A DNA stretch of 40,052 nucleotides from a bacterium (GCA_016781525.1 JADDQE010000022.1:1-40052), one strand, 5' to 3'; shown: positions 15,550 to 24,430, numbered from the stretch's first letter. Notes: generated by a model not told the origin, from the letters alone. Numbers and translations are program-made.

Positions 15550-16824
15550 TTACAAGCTGCGGCCCTCGTCTAATGTGCTGTCATCTTGGTAGCCCGCCGT
15601 CCGAGTCCGGTCACCCGGTTGATCAACATCGACATCCGTTCGGCGAACCGTGTCCTGCACGTTCTCGGTCCGTTCCTGAACGTCCTTCCTGACGGTCACT
15701 TCCTCGACCACGCGCGCTTGCTTATCGGTTACCACTTCTTCACTGCGCTCGCGGACTTCGAACGTGCCTTCCTGGAAGTTCGTCAGGTCGGCCTCGGAAA
15801 CCGGTCGGTCGACGGTTCGTCGATGCACATCGACCGTCTCCTCGCGCAGCGTGACCTGCTCGTTGACCGGTACTTCCTCGACGCGAGTGGTGACACGTAC
15901 GCCACCGCCTTCAACCTCGCGCGTGCCGATGTGGAGGTCTTCCTCGACGATCGGTACCTTAATCTCACCACCCTGGTCCAGGTTTCCCGCACTCGTGCCG
16001 TAGCCGGCCGCGCCTGTCGTTCCACTGGTGGTTGTATCGTAGTCGGTTGTGCTGCCGGTGGTCGCGCCATAGTTGGCCGTTCCACTGGTGGTTGTATCGT
16101 AGTCGGTTGTACCAGCGGTTGTAGCGCCGTAGCCCGCCGTACCCGCTGTCCCGCCTGTGGTGGTGTCGAAGCCGGTTGTGCTGCCGGTGGTCGCGCCATA
16201 GTTGGCCGTTCCACTGGTGGTTGTATCGTAGTCGGTTGTACCAGCGGTTGTAGCGCCGTAGCCGGTTGAGCCGGTAGTCATGGAGCCCCGATCCACGTCG
16301 CCGCTAAAACCGGCGGCTGTGCCACCGACGGCCCCTGTACCAAAACCGCTCGTCGAGCTATTTTCTTCCTGCCCACCATGGACTTCACCGCGCCATGCAC
16401 CCGTCTCGCTGCCGCGGGACTCGATATACTCTTTGAAGCGCTGGAGATCACCCTCGACGCGGCCTGATACCAAGCCAAGTGCGCTGCCCACGCTTTCTAC
16501 GAAGCCCTCGGGCTCGTAGTCCATCTGCAGTGTAACGCGGGTCCGGTTTGCTTCAAGCGGCTCGAACGTCACGATGCCCCCGTTGGGAGCCCCTGTAATG
16601 CTACGCCAGGCAAGCCGCTGATCGGGGGTTTGCTCGACAATCTCGGCTTCCCATTCCTTGTCCTTGCCACCGATCTCCGCGTGCCAGTACAAGCGTTTGG
16701 TGTCAATCTGCCGAACTTCTTCCACGCCCTGCATGAACCGCGGGAACTCCTCAAACTGGGTCCACTGGTTGTAGGCCGTCCGTAGAGGTACATTGACCTC
16801 AACTGACTTCTCGATACTAGCCAT
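15550..16824 (-). CDS. SRPBCC (cyclase/coenzyme Q-binding) - repeat linker - DUF2382 protein
   Basis: A 424-aa three-part protein. Residues 1-145 form an SRPBCC helix-grip domain (SIEKSVEVNVPLRTAYNQW, EEFPRFM, GGIVTFEPL), which binds hydrophobic ligands in relatives. Residues about 150-285 are a low-complexity linker of Gly, Thr, Tyr and Asp repeats (units such as GYGATTAGTTDYDTTTSG). The C-terminal 125 residues are a DUF2382 (YsnF/AvaK-type) domain, rich in charged residues with paired Glu-Glu and Arg and a heptad look (VEEVPVNEQVTLREETVDVHRR). DUF2382 proteins are often stress-linked in relatives; the molecular role is unknown. The ATG at 16824 has AAGGAAGG seven bases upstream. It is followed by a strong terminator. 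Confidence 0.85.
   Translation of the reverse strand: MASIEKSVEVNVPLRTAYNQWTQFEEFPRFMQGVEEVRQIDTKRLYWHAEIGGKDKEWEAEIVEQTPDQRLAWRSITGAPNGGIVTFEPLEANRTRVTLQMDYEPEGFVESVGSALGLVSGRVEGDLQRFKEYIESRGSETGAWRGEVHGGQEENSSTSGFGTGAVGGTAAGFSGDVDRGSMTTGSTGYGATTAGTTDYDTTTSGTANYGATTGSTTGFDTTTGGTAGTAGYGATTAGTTDYDTTTSGTANYGATTGSTTDYDTTTSGTTGAAGYGTSAGNLDQGGEIKVPIVEEDLHIGTREVEGGGVRVTTRVEEVPVNEQVTLREETVDVHRRTVDRPVSEADLTNFQEGTFEVRERSEEVVTDKQARVVEEVTVRKDVQERTENVQDTVRRTDVDVDQPGDRTRTAGYQDDSTLDEGRSL
16044..16263 (-). repeat. Recent tandem duplication coding for the Thr/Gly/Tyr linker
   Basis: A 91-bp block at 16044-16134 is repeated without a single difference at 16173-16263, an offset of 129 bp or 43 codons. Shorter variants of the same unit flank it. 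Perfect identity over third codon positions points to a very recent duplication by slippage or recombination, in frame. Confidence 0.9.
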
Positions 16825-16855
16825 CTCGTTCACCTTCCTTCGTCAAAGCCAAAAT

Positions 16856-16901
16856 CCAGATGCATAACTCCGGGTTGTTTCTCCGAGCCACGTGCATCTG
16901 G
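16856..16901 (-). promoter_or_regulatory. Stem-loop upstream of the SRPBCC-DUF2382 gene
   Basis: CCAGATGCA (16856-16864) pairs with TGCATCTGG (16893-16901) over 9 bp, with inner pairing CTC-GG/CC-GAG. On the minus strand it is followed by ATTTTGG and then the ribosome site. It may be a 5' leader hairpin or a terminator for upstream antisense transcription. The rest of 16902-17185 shows a GC-rich hairpin near 16967-16991 and no gene I can support. Confidence 0.4.
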
Positions 16902-17185
16902 GGCTGCGCCTGACCTTCAGACGTCTCTTTGCTCGCAAAACTCGTGCCGCCGGTCCTGCTTCACGGCAAGGCAGCCCTGCGGCGCTGCTTGCGCCTCGCC
17001 TAGCTATTCCAGACATATCTTTACAGGTAGCCTTCATGGCTGATTGCCATGAACGAAGCAGGTTTACCTCGGCAACCCATCAAGTTCTCAGCGAACTCTC
17101 ATCTACCGTGCGGAACAAAGTAGGGCACTTGGGCGTCGATAATGATAGGAACGCCTGGGGCAAGCTGCGTTCCAAGGAGATGTCC

Positions 17186-17407
17186 ATGGGATGGCTAGTG
17201 GTCTTTCCCGACCTGCCGAGGGGAGGCGTAATCCGTGAGACACGCGTAGTTGAAGGTGTTACCTGGGTTTGCCTCGCGGCCGCCGAGTCCGGCGGGTTTG
17301 CCGCCGATGACGAGAGCAAGCTAGGGGAGGCGCCCCGCTGGGTTGTTATCGCGTACGAGCCGATTACCAAGGGGCGGGTCCGTCCCGACCTGCCGGGCGA
17401 AGCCTAG
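17186..17407 (+). CDS. Small hypothetical protein (73 aa)
   Basis: The frame starts MGWLVVFPDLPRGGVIRETR and includes WVCLAAAESGGFAADDES and RWVVIAYEPITKGRVRPD. AAGGAG (17174-17179) lies six bases before the ATG at 17186. Composition is that of a small soluble beta-rich protein with three Trp. I do not recognise the family. It is followed by another small gene 40 bp downstream on the same strand, and the two may form one unit. Confidence 0.6.
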   Translation: MGWLVVFPDLPRGGVIRETRVVEGVTWVCLAAAESGGFAADDESKLGEAPRWVVIAYEPITKGRVRPDLPGEA

Positions 17408-17447
17408 TGAGAACGTGGTGGTGCGGACACCACCTGGAGCATGAGCT

Positions 17448-17624
17448 ATGACTCGCACTAATGACAAAATGACGGCGCAAGCAATCTGCCGGGCCTACCG
17501 TGAGGGTGGTGCCGACACACGGCGCCGGCTACGCTCGCAGTACCCGCGGCTACACCTTGAGTTCGACGCGATCGACCGCGATGAAGAGCGTGCTTTGCGT
17601 GTAGCGGCCAAGCGGCAGGGCTAA
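17448..17624 (+). CDS. Small hypothetical protein (58 aa), helical and charged
   Basis: The frame starts MTRTNDKMTAQAICRAYREG and ends with a charged helix (FDAIDRDEERALRVAAKRQG). It is preceded by TGGAG about ten bases upstream of the ATG. The ICRAYREGGADTRRRLRSQYP segment and the acidic-basic C-terminal helix look like a genuine small helical protein. No known function. It probably forms a unit with the 73-aa gene just upstream. Confidence 0.55.
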   Translation: MTRTNDKMTAQAICRAYREGGADTRRRLRSQYPRLHLEFDAIDRDEERALRVAAKRQG

Positions 17625-17689
17625 TCAGGCAGCCTTGGTATGGGGCGCCGTTGACGCCGCTCAGGATGCAACCCGGGTGAGCCGCTCTC

Positions 17690-18523
17690 CTACTCAAAGA
17701 TAATGGTTCGGTTTTCGTGTATGAAGACTCGCTCCTCAAGGATTAGCCGGAGCGCCTTTGCCAGGATGATTTTCTCGACATCGCGGCCAGCGTGCGCCAT
17801 GTTGGCGGCGGTGTAGCTGTGTGTGACAGGTAGCACGTCCTGCGCAATGATTGGCCCCGTATCCAGATCGTCCGTCACGATATGCGCCGTGGCCCCAATA
17901 ATCTTCACACCGCGCTCAAACGCCTGCTGATATGGCCGCGCTCCGACAAATGCCGGCAAAAACGAGTGGTGGATATTGACGATCTGGTGGGGGTAACGCG
18001 CGACAAACTCCGGCGTTAAGATGCGCATGTACTTCGCGAGCACGAGGTAATCCGGCTGGTAGTCTTCAAGAACGTGGACAATCGCACGTTCGTGCTCTGG
18101 TCGGTCAAGGTCTTGATGGCTGATGTAGTGAAATGGAACACCAAATTGCTCGACTAGCGGCGCAAGCGTCTGGTAGTTGCTGATGACTGCCTCGATGCGT
18201 GCAGGAAAGTCCGCGTCAGCCTGGCGCAGCAACAAATCACCAAGGCAGTGTGCTTCCTTTGTCACCAGCGCCACAACTGAGCGCTTACCCGTCGGCGCTA
18301 GGCGAATTGCTGCGTGCGGGATAGCCTGTCGTAAATCGTCGACGACAGCGGCGGGCGCTGTTGCACCCGCAAAGGCAGTGCGCATAAAGAAATGTTGTGT
18401 CGCGGGATCCACGAACTCGTGGTTGCTGATAATATTGAAGCCATGGTGAAACAAAACACCCGTGACGCGATACACCAAGCCTGGTTCATCCGGACAATCG
18501 ATGCGCAACAAATGTGTCGGCAT
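17690..18523 (-). CDS. purU: Formyltetrahydrofolate deformylase
   Basis: Hydrolyses 10-formyl-THF to formate and THF, balancing one-carbon pools and supplying formate for PurT-type purine synthesis. The 277-aa protein has an N-terminal ACT domain (residues 3 to about 85, RIDCPDEPGLVYRVTGVLF) and a formyltransferase domain with the catalytic triad of the family: Asn183 and His185 in VNIHHSFLPAF, and Asp221 in TDDLDTGPII. AGGGAGG upstream selects the ATG at 18523; a longer frame from 18619 is not supported. A TATACT -10 box lies at 18554-18559 upstream. It is not next to the purine degradation cluster, so no direct functional link is seen. Confidence 0.94.
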   Translation of the reverse strand: MPTHLLRIDCPDEPGLVYRVTGVLFHHGFNIISNHEFVDPATQHFFMRTAFAGATAPAAVVDDLRQAIPHAAIRLAPTGKRSVVALVTKEAHCLGDLLLRQADADFPARIEAVISNYQTLAPLVEQFGVPFHYISHQDLDRPEHERAIVHVLEDYQPDYLVLAKYMRILTPEFVARYPHQIVNIHHSFLPAFVGARPYQQAFERGVKIIGATAHIVTDDLDTGPIIAQDVLPVTHSYTAANMAHAGRDVEKIILAKALRLILEERVFIHENRTIIFE

Positions 18524-18901
18524 GCCTGAGCCTCCCTGTAAGTACGTCGCATGAGTATAGCATAGGCCTCTGGTGCCAGCGTGCGATGTCGACAAGACGT
18601 CCCGGCCGGAACGCGACATAGACGAGCGGCGCTGAACCGCGGAACATAATTGCGCCGATCAAGCAGCTCGAAGCCCTGGCAGGCTGCTCCTCCAGTGCAG
18701 ATCGGACCAAAGCCAGGGCAGGCCGAACAGGGTGAGGATTACACGTCCGGCAGGCTCAGCAGGAGCATTCGGTCAGCCGCCGTCCGATGAGCAAAATGCT
18801 CGAAGGCCTCGCTTAGACTGGGATATTTCGCGAGCCACCATGTGACGGCGATGTTAGACCGATTAAAAAGAGTAGCGCCCCGCCGAGAAGAAGCATTCGT
18901 T
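18524..18901. other. Intergenic stretch upstream of purU
   Basis: Beyond the TATACT box at 18554-18559 (minus strand) there is an 8-bp inverted repeat, GCCCTGGC (18673-18680) with GCCAGGGC (18712-18719), enclosing 31 nt. Otherwise I see no gene; the frames here look like decay products downstream of the glycosyltransferase relic. Confidence 0.35.
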
Positions 18902-19569
18902 TCATCGCTGTTTGTCCAGTATCGCTTCAATGGCGTCGCACGCGACACGCGTGCCATCTTCCGCTTGTAGCAATTGGCCGATATTTGTGGCTCGCTCACG
19001 GTATCGCCCATCCGTTAGCAGCTTTGTGAGCTCCCGTACCACTAAGGGTACCGTGTAGCGCTGGCGCTTCGACACGCGTGCGACGCCGAGCTCGTGACAG
19101 CTCGCGCATTATCAGGCTGATCCTGGCCGAAGGGAACCACCAGCATCGGTCGGCCAGCACGTAACGCCTGTGCCGTAGTGCCGATCCCCCCCTGGTGCAC
19201 AATAATGCTTGCATAGGACATGACCAGATTGTGCGGCGCATATTCAAAAATACCAACCGAGTCAGGAACGGACGCAAGCCGAAGCTGTTCCCTGTTTCCT
19301 ACGAGCAGTACGGCGCGCTGGTTAAGCTCCCGAACCGCGCGGATGCTGAGCTCGTAGAAATCCTCCGCGATCCAGACGGCCGACGAGCCCAGGGTAAAGA
19401 CAATTGGCGGCGGTCCGGCTTCGAGAAAGCGGACGAGATCGTCGACGAGCACTCGATCGGCGTGATCATAAAGCTGGAGCTCGAGCGCAAGCGCCAAGTA
19501 AGGATACAGGTCGCCGAGCGAGCCCCAGGTTGTGCACACGATGCGCTTGCCGAGATGTGCTTTGTCCAT
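18902..19569 (-). pseudogene. Decayed MGT/UGT-type glycosyltransferase
   Basis: Residues from ATG 19569 begin with the N-terminal signature of a GT-B glycosyltransferase (RIVCTTWGSLGDLYPYLALAL), then jump within a few codons to the C-terminal domain (FLEAGPPPIVFTLGSSAVW, VGIFEYAPHNLVMSYA, IIVHQGGIGTTAQALRAGRP). In intact relatives about 200 residues lie between these parts, so a large in-frame internal deletion has occurred. A frameshift near 19100 then moves the remaining C-terminus into another frame (ELGVARVSKRQRYTVPLVV ... IEAILDKQR, stop at 18902-18904). The UDP-sugar-binding HQGG motif survives but the acceptor domain is lost, so the gene should not be functional. Confidence 0.8.
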
Positions 19570-19806
19570 GGCTGGTAATCTCTTTCGAGCTATGGTTGCG
19601 TGCAGCGTAACCTGGGGTGTGGGCTGCATCCAACCTCCGAAAGGCTAACATGTTACGACCCATAGGACCTTGAGCCCGATGGAGGTAGGTGTCGGCGGTC
19701 GTGGCGTTGACAAGGCGAGTACAAGCGACTACCCTTGCTGCGCTGCGCCCGGCCCGCGCATACGGGTCCGGTCAGCGTAATTGGCATCATTACACGTCGA
19801 ACCATC

Positions 19807-20367
19807 ATGAGTTTAGCGAAACCCACCAAGGCCCAGCTGCTCGCCGCGACGGACAAGACGATCGCCGATGTGATCGCGCCGCATCTACGGGTACTGTTTT
19901 GCGGCATTAACCCTGGCCTGTACTCGGGCGCGACTGGCCATCATTTTGCACGGCCCGGGAATCGGTTTTGGCCAACACTCTACGCGGCCGGTTTCACGGA
20001 CAGGCTCCTCTCGCCCGTGGAAGAGCGGCTGCTCCTCGACCGCGGCTACGGTATCACCAACCTCGTAGCGCGAACAACGGCACGAGCCGACGAGCTAACG
20101 CCGGAGGAGCTGCTGGCCGGCGGGGCGACGCTTGTGGCGAAGGTGCAGGAGTACCAGCCGCGCGTCGTGGCCATCCTGGGGGTGAGCGCGTACCGGACCG
20201 CCTTTGCACAACCAAAGGCCAAGCTCGGCGAGCAACCGGGTACGCTTGGTGCTGCACGGCTTTGGGTGCTGCCGAATCCCAGCGGGCTCAACGCGCACTA
20301 TCGACCGAGCGACCTCGCACGCGTTTTCTGCGAGTTTCGGCTGGCAGTGGAAGACGAGCAAGCCTAG
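19807..20367 (+). CDS. mug: Mismatch-specific (G:U/G:T) DNA glycosylase, Mug family
   Basis: Removes uracil, or ethenocytosine, opposite guanine in double-stranded DNA. The 186-aa protein carries the two family motifs: GINPG (Asn35, aligned with E. coli Mug Asn18) in VLFCGINPGLYSG, and NPSGLNA near the C-terminus, plus RPGNRFW and ILGVSAYR. The start at ATG 19807 gives a modest N-terminal extension relative to E. coli Mug (168 aa); no strong ribosome site is seen, and frames reaching 19735 upstream seem non-coding. The following 20368-20634 holds a 6-bp hairpin (20425-20439) and no supported gene. Confidence 0.9.
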   Translation: MSLAKPTKAQLLAATDKTIADVIAPHLRVLFCGINPGLYSGATGHHFARPGNRFWPTLYAAGFTDRLLSPVEERLLLDRGYGITNLVARTTARADELTPEELLAGGATLVAKVQEYQPRVVAILGVSAYRTAFAQPKAKLGEQPGTLGAARLWVLPNPSGLNAHYRPSDLARVFCEFRLAVEDEQA

Positions 20368-20634
20368 GCATCAGTCGCACCGTCGTGTAACACGAAGGCG
20401 GCCTGGTAGTCGAATAGGCTAGCCCACCTGCAACAGGTGTTATGCGGAGGAACAACAATTACAAATAGGATGTCTGCGCGCCGTCTTTCCCAGCACCACA
20501 ACCATCGTGTAGCGACGCACATCCAGCGCGCATGAGTAAGCAACCGTAGCCGGCGCCTATGTTCGTCCCGACGCACCTGGCCTTTCGCATTACTGACGAT
20601 TTTGATAGACTACAGGCGAAACGGAACAGGCGCT

Positions 20635-23163
20635 ATGACAGAACAGATTCACCTGCAAAAGCCGGAGGTAATGAGCCCGGCGGGATACTGGCCACAGCTC
20701 CACGCCGCGATCGAGGCGGGCGCGGACGCGGTCTATTTTGGTCTGACCCACTTTACGGCCCGGGCGAAAGTCGGCTTCACGCTTGAGGAGCTGCGCGAGG
20801 TCATGCCGACGCTGCACAAGCGCGGGGTTAAAGGCTACGTCACCTTCAACACGCTGGTCTTCGACCACGAGCTCACGGAGGCGGCCACAACTCTGGCGGC
20901 GATTGCCGAGGCAGGCGCGGATGCGATCATTGTGCAGGACGTTGGCATTGCCCAGCTGGCGCGCCGCGTTGCGCCCGACCTCGAGGTCCACGGCAGTACC
21001 CAGATGAGTATTACCAGCGCCGAGGGCGTCCGTCTGGCACAGCAGTTCGGCGTGACCCGCGTTGTGCTGGCCCGCGAGCTTTCCCTAGACGATATTCGTG
21101 CAATCCGGGCCCAGACGGATTGTGAGCTTGAACTCTTTGTCCACGGGGCTCTCTGTGTATCCTACTCTGGCCAGTGCTTCTCGTCAGAAGCATGGGGTGG
21201 TCGCAGCGCGAACCGCGGCCAATGCGCCCAGGCTTGTCGCTTGCCCTACGAGCTAATCGTCGACGATCAGCTCAAGCCCCTGGGTGACGCACGTTACCTG
21301 CTTTCTCCGGGCGATTTGTATGCACTTCATCAAATGCCGGAGATCGTCCAGATCGGGGTGTCCGCGCTAAAAATTGAGGGACGTTACAAGGACCCCAACT
21401 ACGTTGCGCTGACAACCCAGGCCTACCGCCGAGCCGTGGACGCGGCTTGGGCGGGCGTGCCGTTCGCCCTCAGCCAAGCTGACGAGATTCACCTCGAACA
21501 AGCCTACTCCCGCGGCCTAGGCCCGTACTTTATCTCGGGGACGAACCACCAAGCAGTTGTAAAGGGCCGCTCGCCGCGCCACCGCGGCGTGCTGATGGGA
21601 CGTGTGACCCGCGTCTTCGAGGATGCGGTCGTGATCACGCCCGAGCCGGGCACGGCGACCGCGCCCCTGAAAGCCGGCGATGGGGTTGTCTTTGATGCGG
21701 CCGACTGGCGCAGCCCCGAGGAGCATGAGGAAGGCGGACGGCTGTATCATGTCGTGCCGCTGCGCGGCAATCGCGTCGAGCTCCAGTTTGCCAATCACGC
21801 ACTAAATCCCGATCGGATTCGTCCAGGCGACCGAGTTTGGCGCACCCATGACCCGGATCTAGACAAGATCGCGCGTCCATTCACGCAGGCGTTCGCGCCC
21901 GTGCATCGCCAGCCGGTCGACGTACGCGTCCGAGCGCACGAAGGCACTCCGCTGGAGGCTGAGTGGATCTTGGCCCGCGATCCCGACCTTCGGGTTACCG
22001 TCCGCTCCGCCGAGCCGCTCGTGGCTGCGAAGCAAAACATGACGACGCCCGAAACGGTCCGCGAGCAGCTCGGACGTCTCGGCAATACCCAGTATGTATT
22101 GAACGATCTCGTGCTGGAAATAGAAGGTCGTCCGTTCGTGCCGACCTCGGTGCTCAATCAGCTTCGTCGTCAGGCTGTTGAACAGCTCGCATCCCGGCAG
22201 GGCCAGCCACGCCCCATAAGCGTGAACGATCCGCACTCCGTGCTGTCGGCCCAGCTCGACCGGTCGCGACCTGCGCGTAACGCGACGCAGATGGCACCGC
22301 AGCTCCACGTACTGGTTCGAGGCGCCGAGCAGCTCGAGGCTGCGCTTGCACTCCGTCCCGCCAGCATTACGCTCGATTATCTCGACCTGTATGGCCTACG
22401 GCCGGCGGTTGAGCGGGTCCAGGCGAGTGGTATTACCGCTCGTGTTGCGAGTCCTCGAATCTTGAAGCCGAGCGAGCAGCGCATCGTGCGATTTTTGCTC
22501 AAGCTCGATTGCGAGATCCTCGTGCGCTCGAGCGGCCTGTTGTATGCCTTGCAGGAGGCCGAGCATCCGCCGCTGATTGGGGACTTCAGCCTGAACGCGG
22601 CGAACACCGTTTCGGCCGATACGTTCTTGGAGCTGGGGCTGGCACGGTTAACTCCGACGCACGACCTAAACGCCGCGCAAGTCGCCGCTCTCGCCGCGAG
22701 TCTTGGCGGGGAGCACGTGGAGGTGGTCGCGTACCAGCACCTGCCGGTCTTCCATACCGAGCACTGTGTCTTTTGCCGCTTCCTCTCGGACGGCACGAGC
22801 TATAAAGACTGCGGTCACCCTTGTGAGCAGCACCGCGTGGCGCTGCGCGACGTCAACAATCGGGTTCACCCTGTCATGGCCGACGTCGGCTGTCGCAATA
22901 CCGTCTTTGGCGCGGAAGCACAGGAGGCGAGTAGTCACCTCGACGAGTGGCTCCGTGCGGGTATTCGCCACTTTCGGCTAGAATTTGTGCACGAGTCGGT
23001 CGAGCAGGTTGCGGCTGTCGGCGGTGCTTTCTCTCAGGCCTTGGCCGGCAGCCTGTCGACGCACGAGCTGGGTCACAGACTGCAGCGACTTGCGCCACAG
23101 GGGACGACGGAGGGAAGCCTATTTGTTCCGGGTGATAAAGTGCTTATTCCCTTGGCGCACTAG
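20635..23163 (+). CDS. Large U32 family protein (RlhA-like, with DUF3656 region)
   Basis: An 842-aa U32 protein. The N-terminal U32 domain (about 10-330) has EAGADAVYFGL, the EVHGSTQMSI strand, and the cysteine-bearing signature GALCVSYSGQCFSSEAWGGR with NRGQCAQAC, giving Cys174, Cys181, Cys197 and Cys201; relatives bind a 4Fe-4S cluster with such Cys. A DUF3656-type middle region and a second Cys-rich segment near 715-760 (HCVFCRFL, DCGHPC, VGCRN) follow. Members of this long subgroup include RlhA, which hydroxylates 23S rRNA C2501 in E. coli; many are annotated as collagenase-like peptidases without proof. A role in RNA hydroxylation is likely but not shown. The ATG at 20635 is preferred over an upstream TTG at 20602. 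Confidence 0.88.
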   Translation: MTEQIHLQKPEVMSPAGYWPQLHAAIEAGADAVYFGLTHFTARAKVGFTLEELREVMPTLHKRGVKGYVTFNTLVFDHELTEAATTLAAIAEAGADAIIVQDVGIAQLARRVAPDLEVHGSTQMSITSAEGVRLAQQFGVTRVVLARELSLDDIRAIRAQTDCELELFVHGALCVSYSGQCFSSEAWGGRSANRGQCAQACRLPYELIVDDQLKPLGDARYLLSPGDLYALHQMPEIVQIGVSALKIEGRYKDPNYVALTTQAYRRAVDAAWAGVPFALSQADEIHLEQAYSRGLGPYFISGTNHQAVVKGRSPRHRGVLMGRVTRVFEDAVVITPEPGTATAPLKAGDGVVFDAADWRSPEEHEEGGRLYHVVPLRGNRVELQFANHALNPDRIRPGDRVWRTHDPDLDKIARPFTQAFAPVHRQPVDVRVRAHEGTPLEAEWILARDPDLRVTVRSAEPLVAAKQNMTTPETVREQLGRLGNTQYVLNDLVLEIEGRPFVPTSVLNQLRRQAVEQLASRQGQPRPISVNDPHSVLSAQLDRSRPARNATQMAPQLHVLVRGAEQLEAALALRPASITLDYLDLYGLRPAVERVQASGITARVASPRILKPSEQRIVRFLLKLDCEILVRSSGLLYALQEAEHPPLIGDFSLNAANTVSADTFLELGLARLTPTHDLNAAQVAALAASLGGEHVEVVAYQHLPVFHTEHCVFCRFLSDGTSYKDCGHPCEQHRVALRDVNNRVHPVMADVGCRNTVFGAEAQEASSHLDEWLRAGIRHFRLEFVHESVEQVAAVGGAFSQALAGSLSTHELGHRLQRLAPQGTTEGSLFVPGDKVLIPLAH

Positions 23164-23207
23164 CATCAGGGTGGTAGGTACTGCTTCCAGCACTGCCAGC
23201 GACTCAG

Positions 23208-23258
23208 AATTGGGAGACGCAGCCGCGAGCTACACCAGCGCGGGTGCGTCTCCCAATT
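23208..23258 (+). terminator. Long two-stage hairpin after the U32 gene
   Basis: A perfect 14-bp inverted repeat (23208-23221 with 23245-23258) encloses a second perfect 5-bp stem (CCGCG 23223-23227 with CGCGG 23239-23243). It lies 45 bp past the stop codon of the U32 gene, and is followed by TTACTTC, a poor U-tract. It probably ends the U32 transcript, but could be another kind of structured element. Confidence 0.6.
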
Positions 23259-23310
23259 TACTTCGGGCCCTCGGCCAGCTGTCCAACCTTGCCTAACGAA
23301 CAGGACATCC

Positions 23311-24285
23311 ATGTTCAAGCGCGATCCCAACCTGTTGCACATCCTGACGCACAAGCTCTATCTGCTCCATTCCGAAATTCGAAGCATAGCTTGGAGGCCG
23401 GATGGAGCATGGCTCGCCGGTGGCACCGACGAAGACGCGGTGAAGCTATGGTCTACCTCCGATGGAAAAGTGATCAAAACTCTTCGGCCAACGGGCTTGC
23501 CGGCGCGCCTAAAAGGTCTGTTCAATGGGGTGTCCAGTGTCGCGTGGAGCCGGTCCGGCACGATCCTCGCCGTCAGCTATGACAGCGGCGCTCTGCGTAT
23601 CTGGCAGTCTACGAACGATGCTCTGGCCCGCACCTTGCCGAAGTTTTCGGGGGGCGTATCCTGCATTGCGCTCAGACTCGACGATAGCGAGCTTGCCGCT
23701 GCGGGGTCGGATTCTATTCAAATCTACGACCTTGCTGCTGGTAATGTCGTCCGGGGTCTTGTGGGCCATCAATCCAGCGTCCAGAGCATTGCTTACAATC
23801 CGACGGGTGCCATGATTGCGAGTGGCGGTGCCGACAAGACCGTACGGGTGTGGGACGCAGCCAGTGGTCGGCAGCACGCCGTCTTCGCGGAGCATCAACG
23901 CCGTGTGCACGTCGTGGCCTGGAGCCCCGATGGGTCGCTGCTTGCGAGTGGGAGCACCGACGGAACTGTACGACTATGGCGTGTCGCGGATGGTGCGTGT
24001 GCTGCGACGCTGACCTGTAAGACAATCGCCGGTGTGAACGCGCTTGCGTGGAGTCCCGACGGGGAGCGCCTCGCGTGTGGTGGATACGGTGCTGATATCC
24101 TGGTCTGGCGTGTTCCCCAAGGAACGCTCGAGCGCAGCTTGACATACCGCTGGGGCCAGGATCGCGTTCACAGCCTCGCGTGGCACCGCGATGGGACTCT
24201 CCTCGCTAGTGGTGGTGTCCTTGGAGGCGGGACAAAATTCGGCACGGTGCTGGTTTGGCGGGTCGATGCTCCTGTCCCCGGGTAA
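23311..24285 (+). CDS. WD40 repeat protein
   Basis: A 324-aa protein consisting almost wholly of WD40 repeats, about seven, enough for one closed beta-propeller. Repeats are recognised by their ends, for example DEDAVKLWSTSDG, SGALRIWQST, ADKTVRVWDAASG, TDGTVRLWRVADG and GADILVWRVPQG, each preceded by a WSPDG-type turn (VVAWSPDGSLLASGS). There is no signal peptide, kinase or other fused domain, so it is a cytosolic scaffold with unknown partners. The ATG at 23311 has AGGA upstream. It stands alone, bounded by strong hairpins on both sides. Confidence 0.93.
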   Translation: MFKRDPNLLHILTHKLYLLHSEIRSIAWRPDGAWLAGGTDEDAVKLWSTSDGKVIKTLRPTGLPARLKGLFNGVSSVAWSRSGTILAVSYDSGALRIWQSTNDALARTLPKFSGGVSCIALRLDDSELAAAGSDSIQIYDLAAGNVVRGLVGHQSSVQSIAYNPTGAMIASGGADKTVRVWDAASGRQHAVFAEHQRRVHVVAWSPDGSLLASGSTDGTVRLWRVADGACAATLTCKTIAGVNALAWSPDGERLACGGYGADILVWRVPQGTLERSLTYRWGQDRVHSLAWHRDGTLLASGGVLGGGTKFGTVLVWRVDAPVPG

Positions 24286-24430
24286 AGTGGTCCGAGGAGA
24301 CCGGGCTTCACGTCCCTGTTTGCCTCGTACCGTGGCGTCCCGCCGCCCTTGGATAGCGGCGTTCCGGATACGTCGACTGTCTCATTAGCTTGGTCGGACC
24401 AACCGCCCGTCCACCTGCCGTCGGATGTAA

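Noticed and set aside
20470..20535. 21-codon frame with His-His-Asn-His, upstream of the U32 gene, as a possible histidine leader peptide
   Set aside because: No terminator/antiterminator pair follows, no histidine genes lie downstream, the His count is low and the ribosome site is poor.
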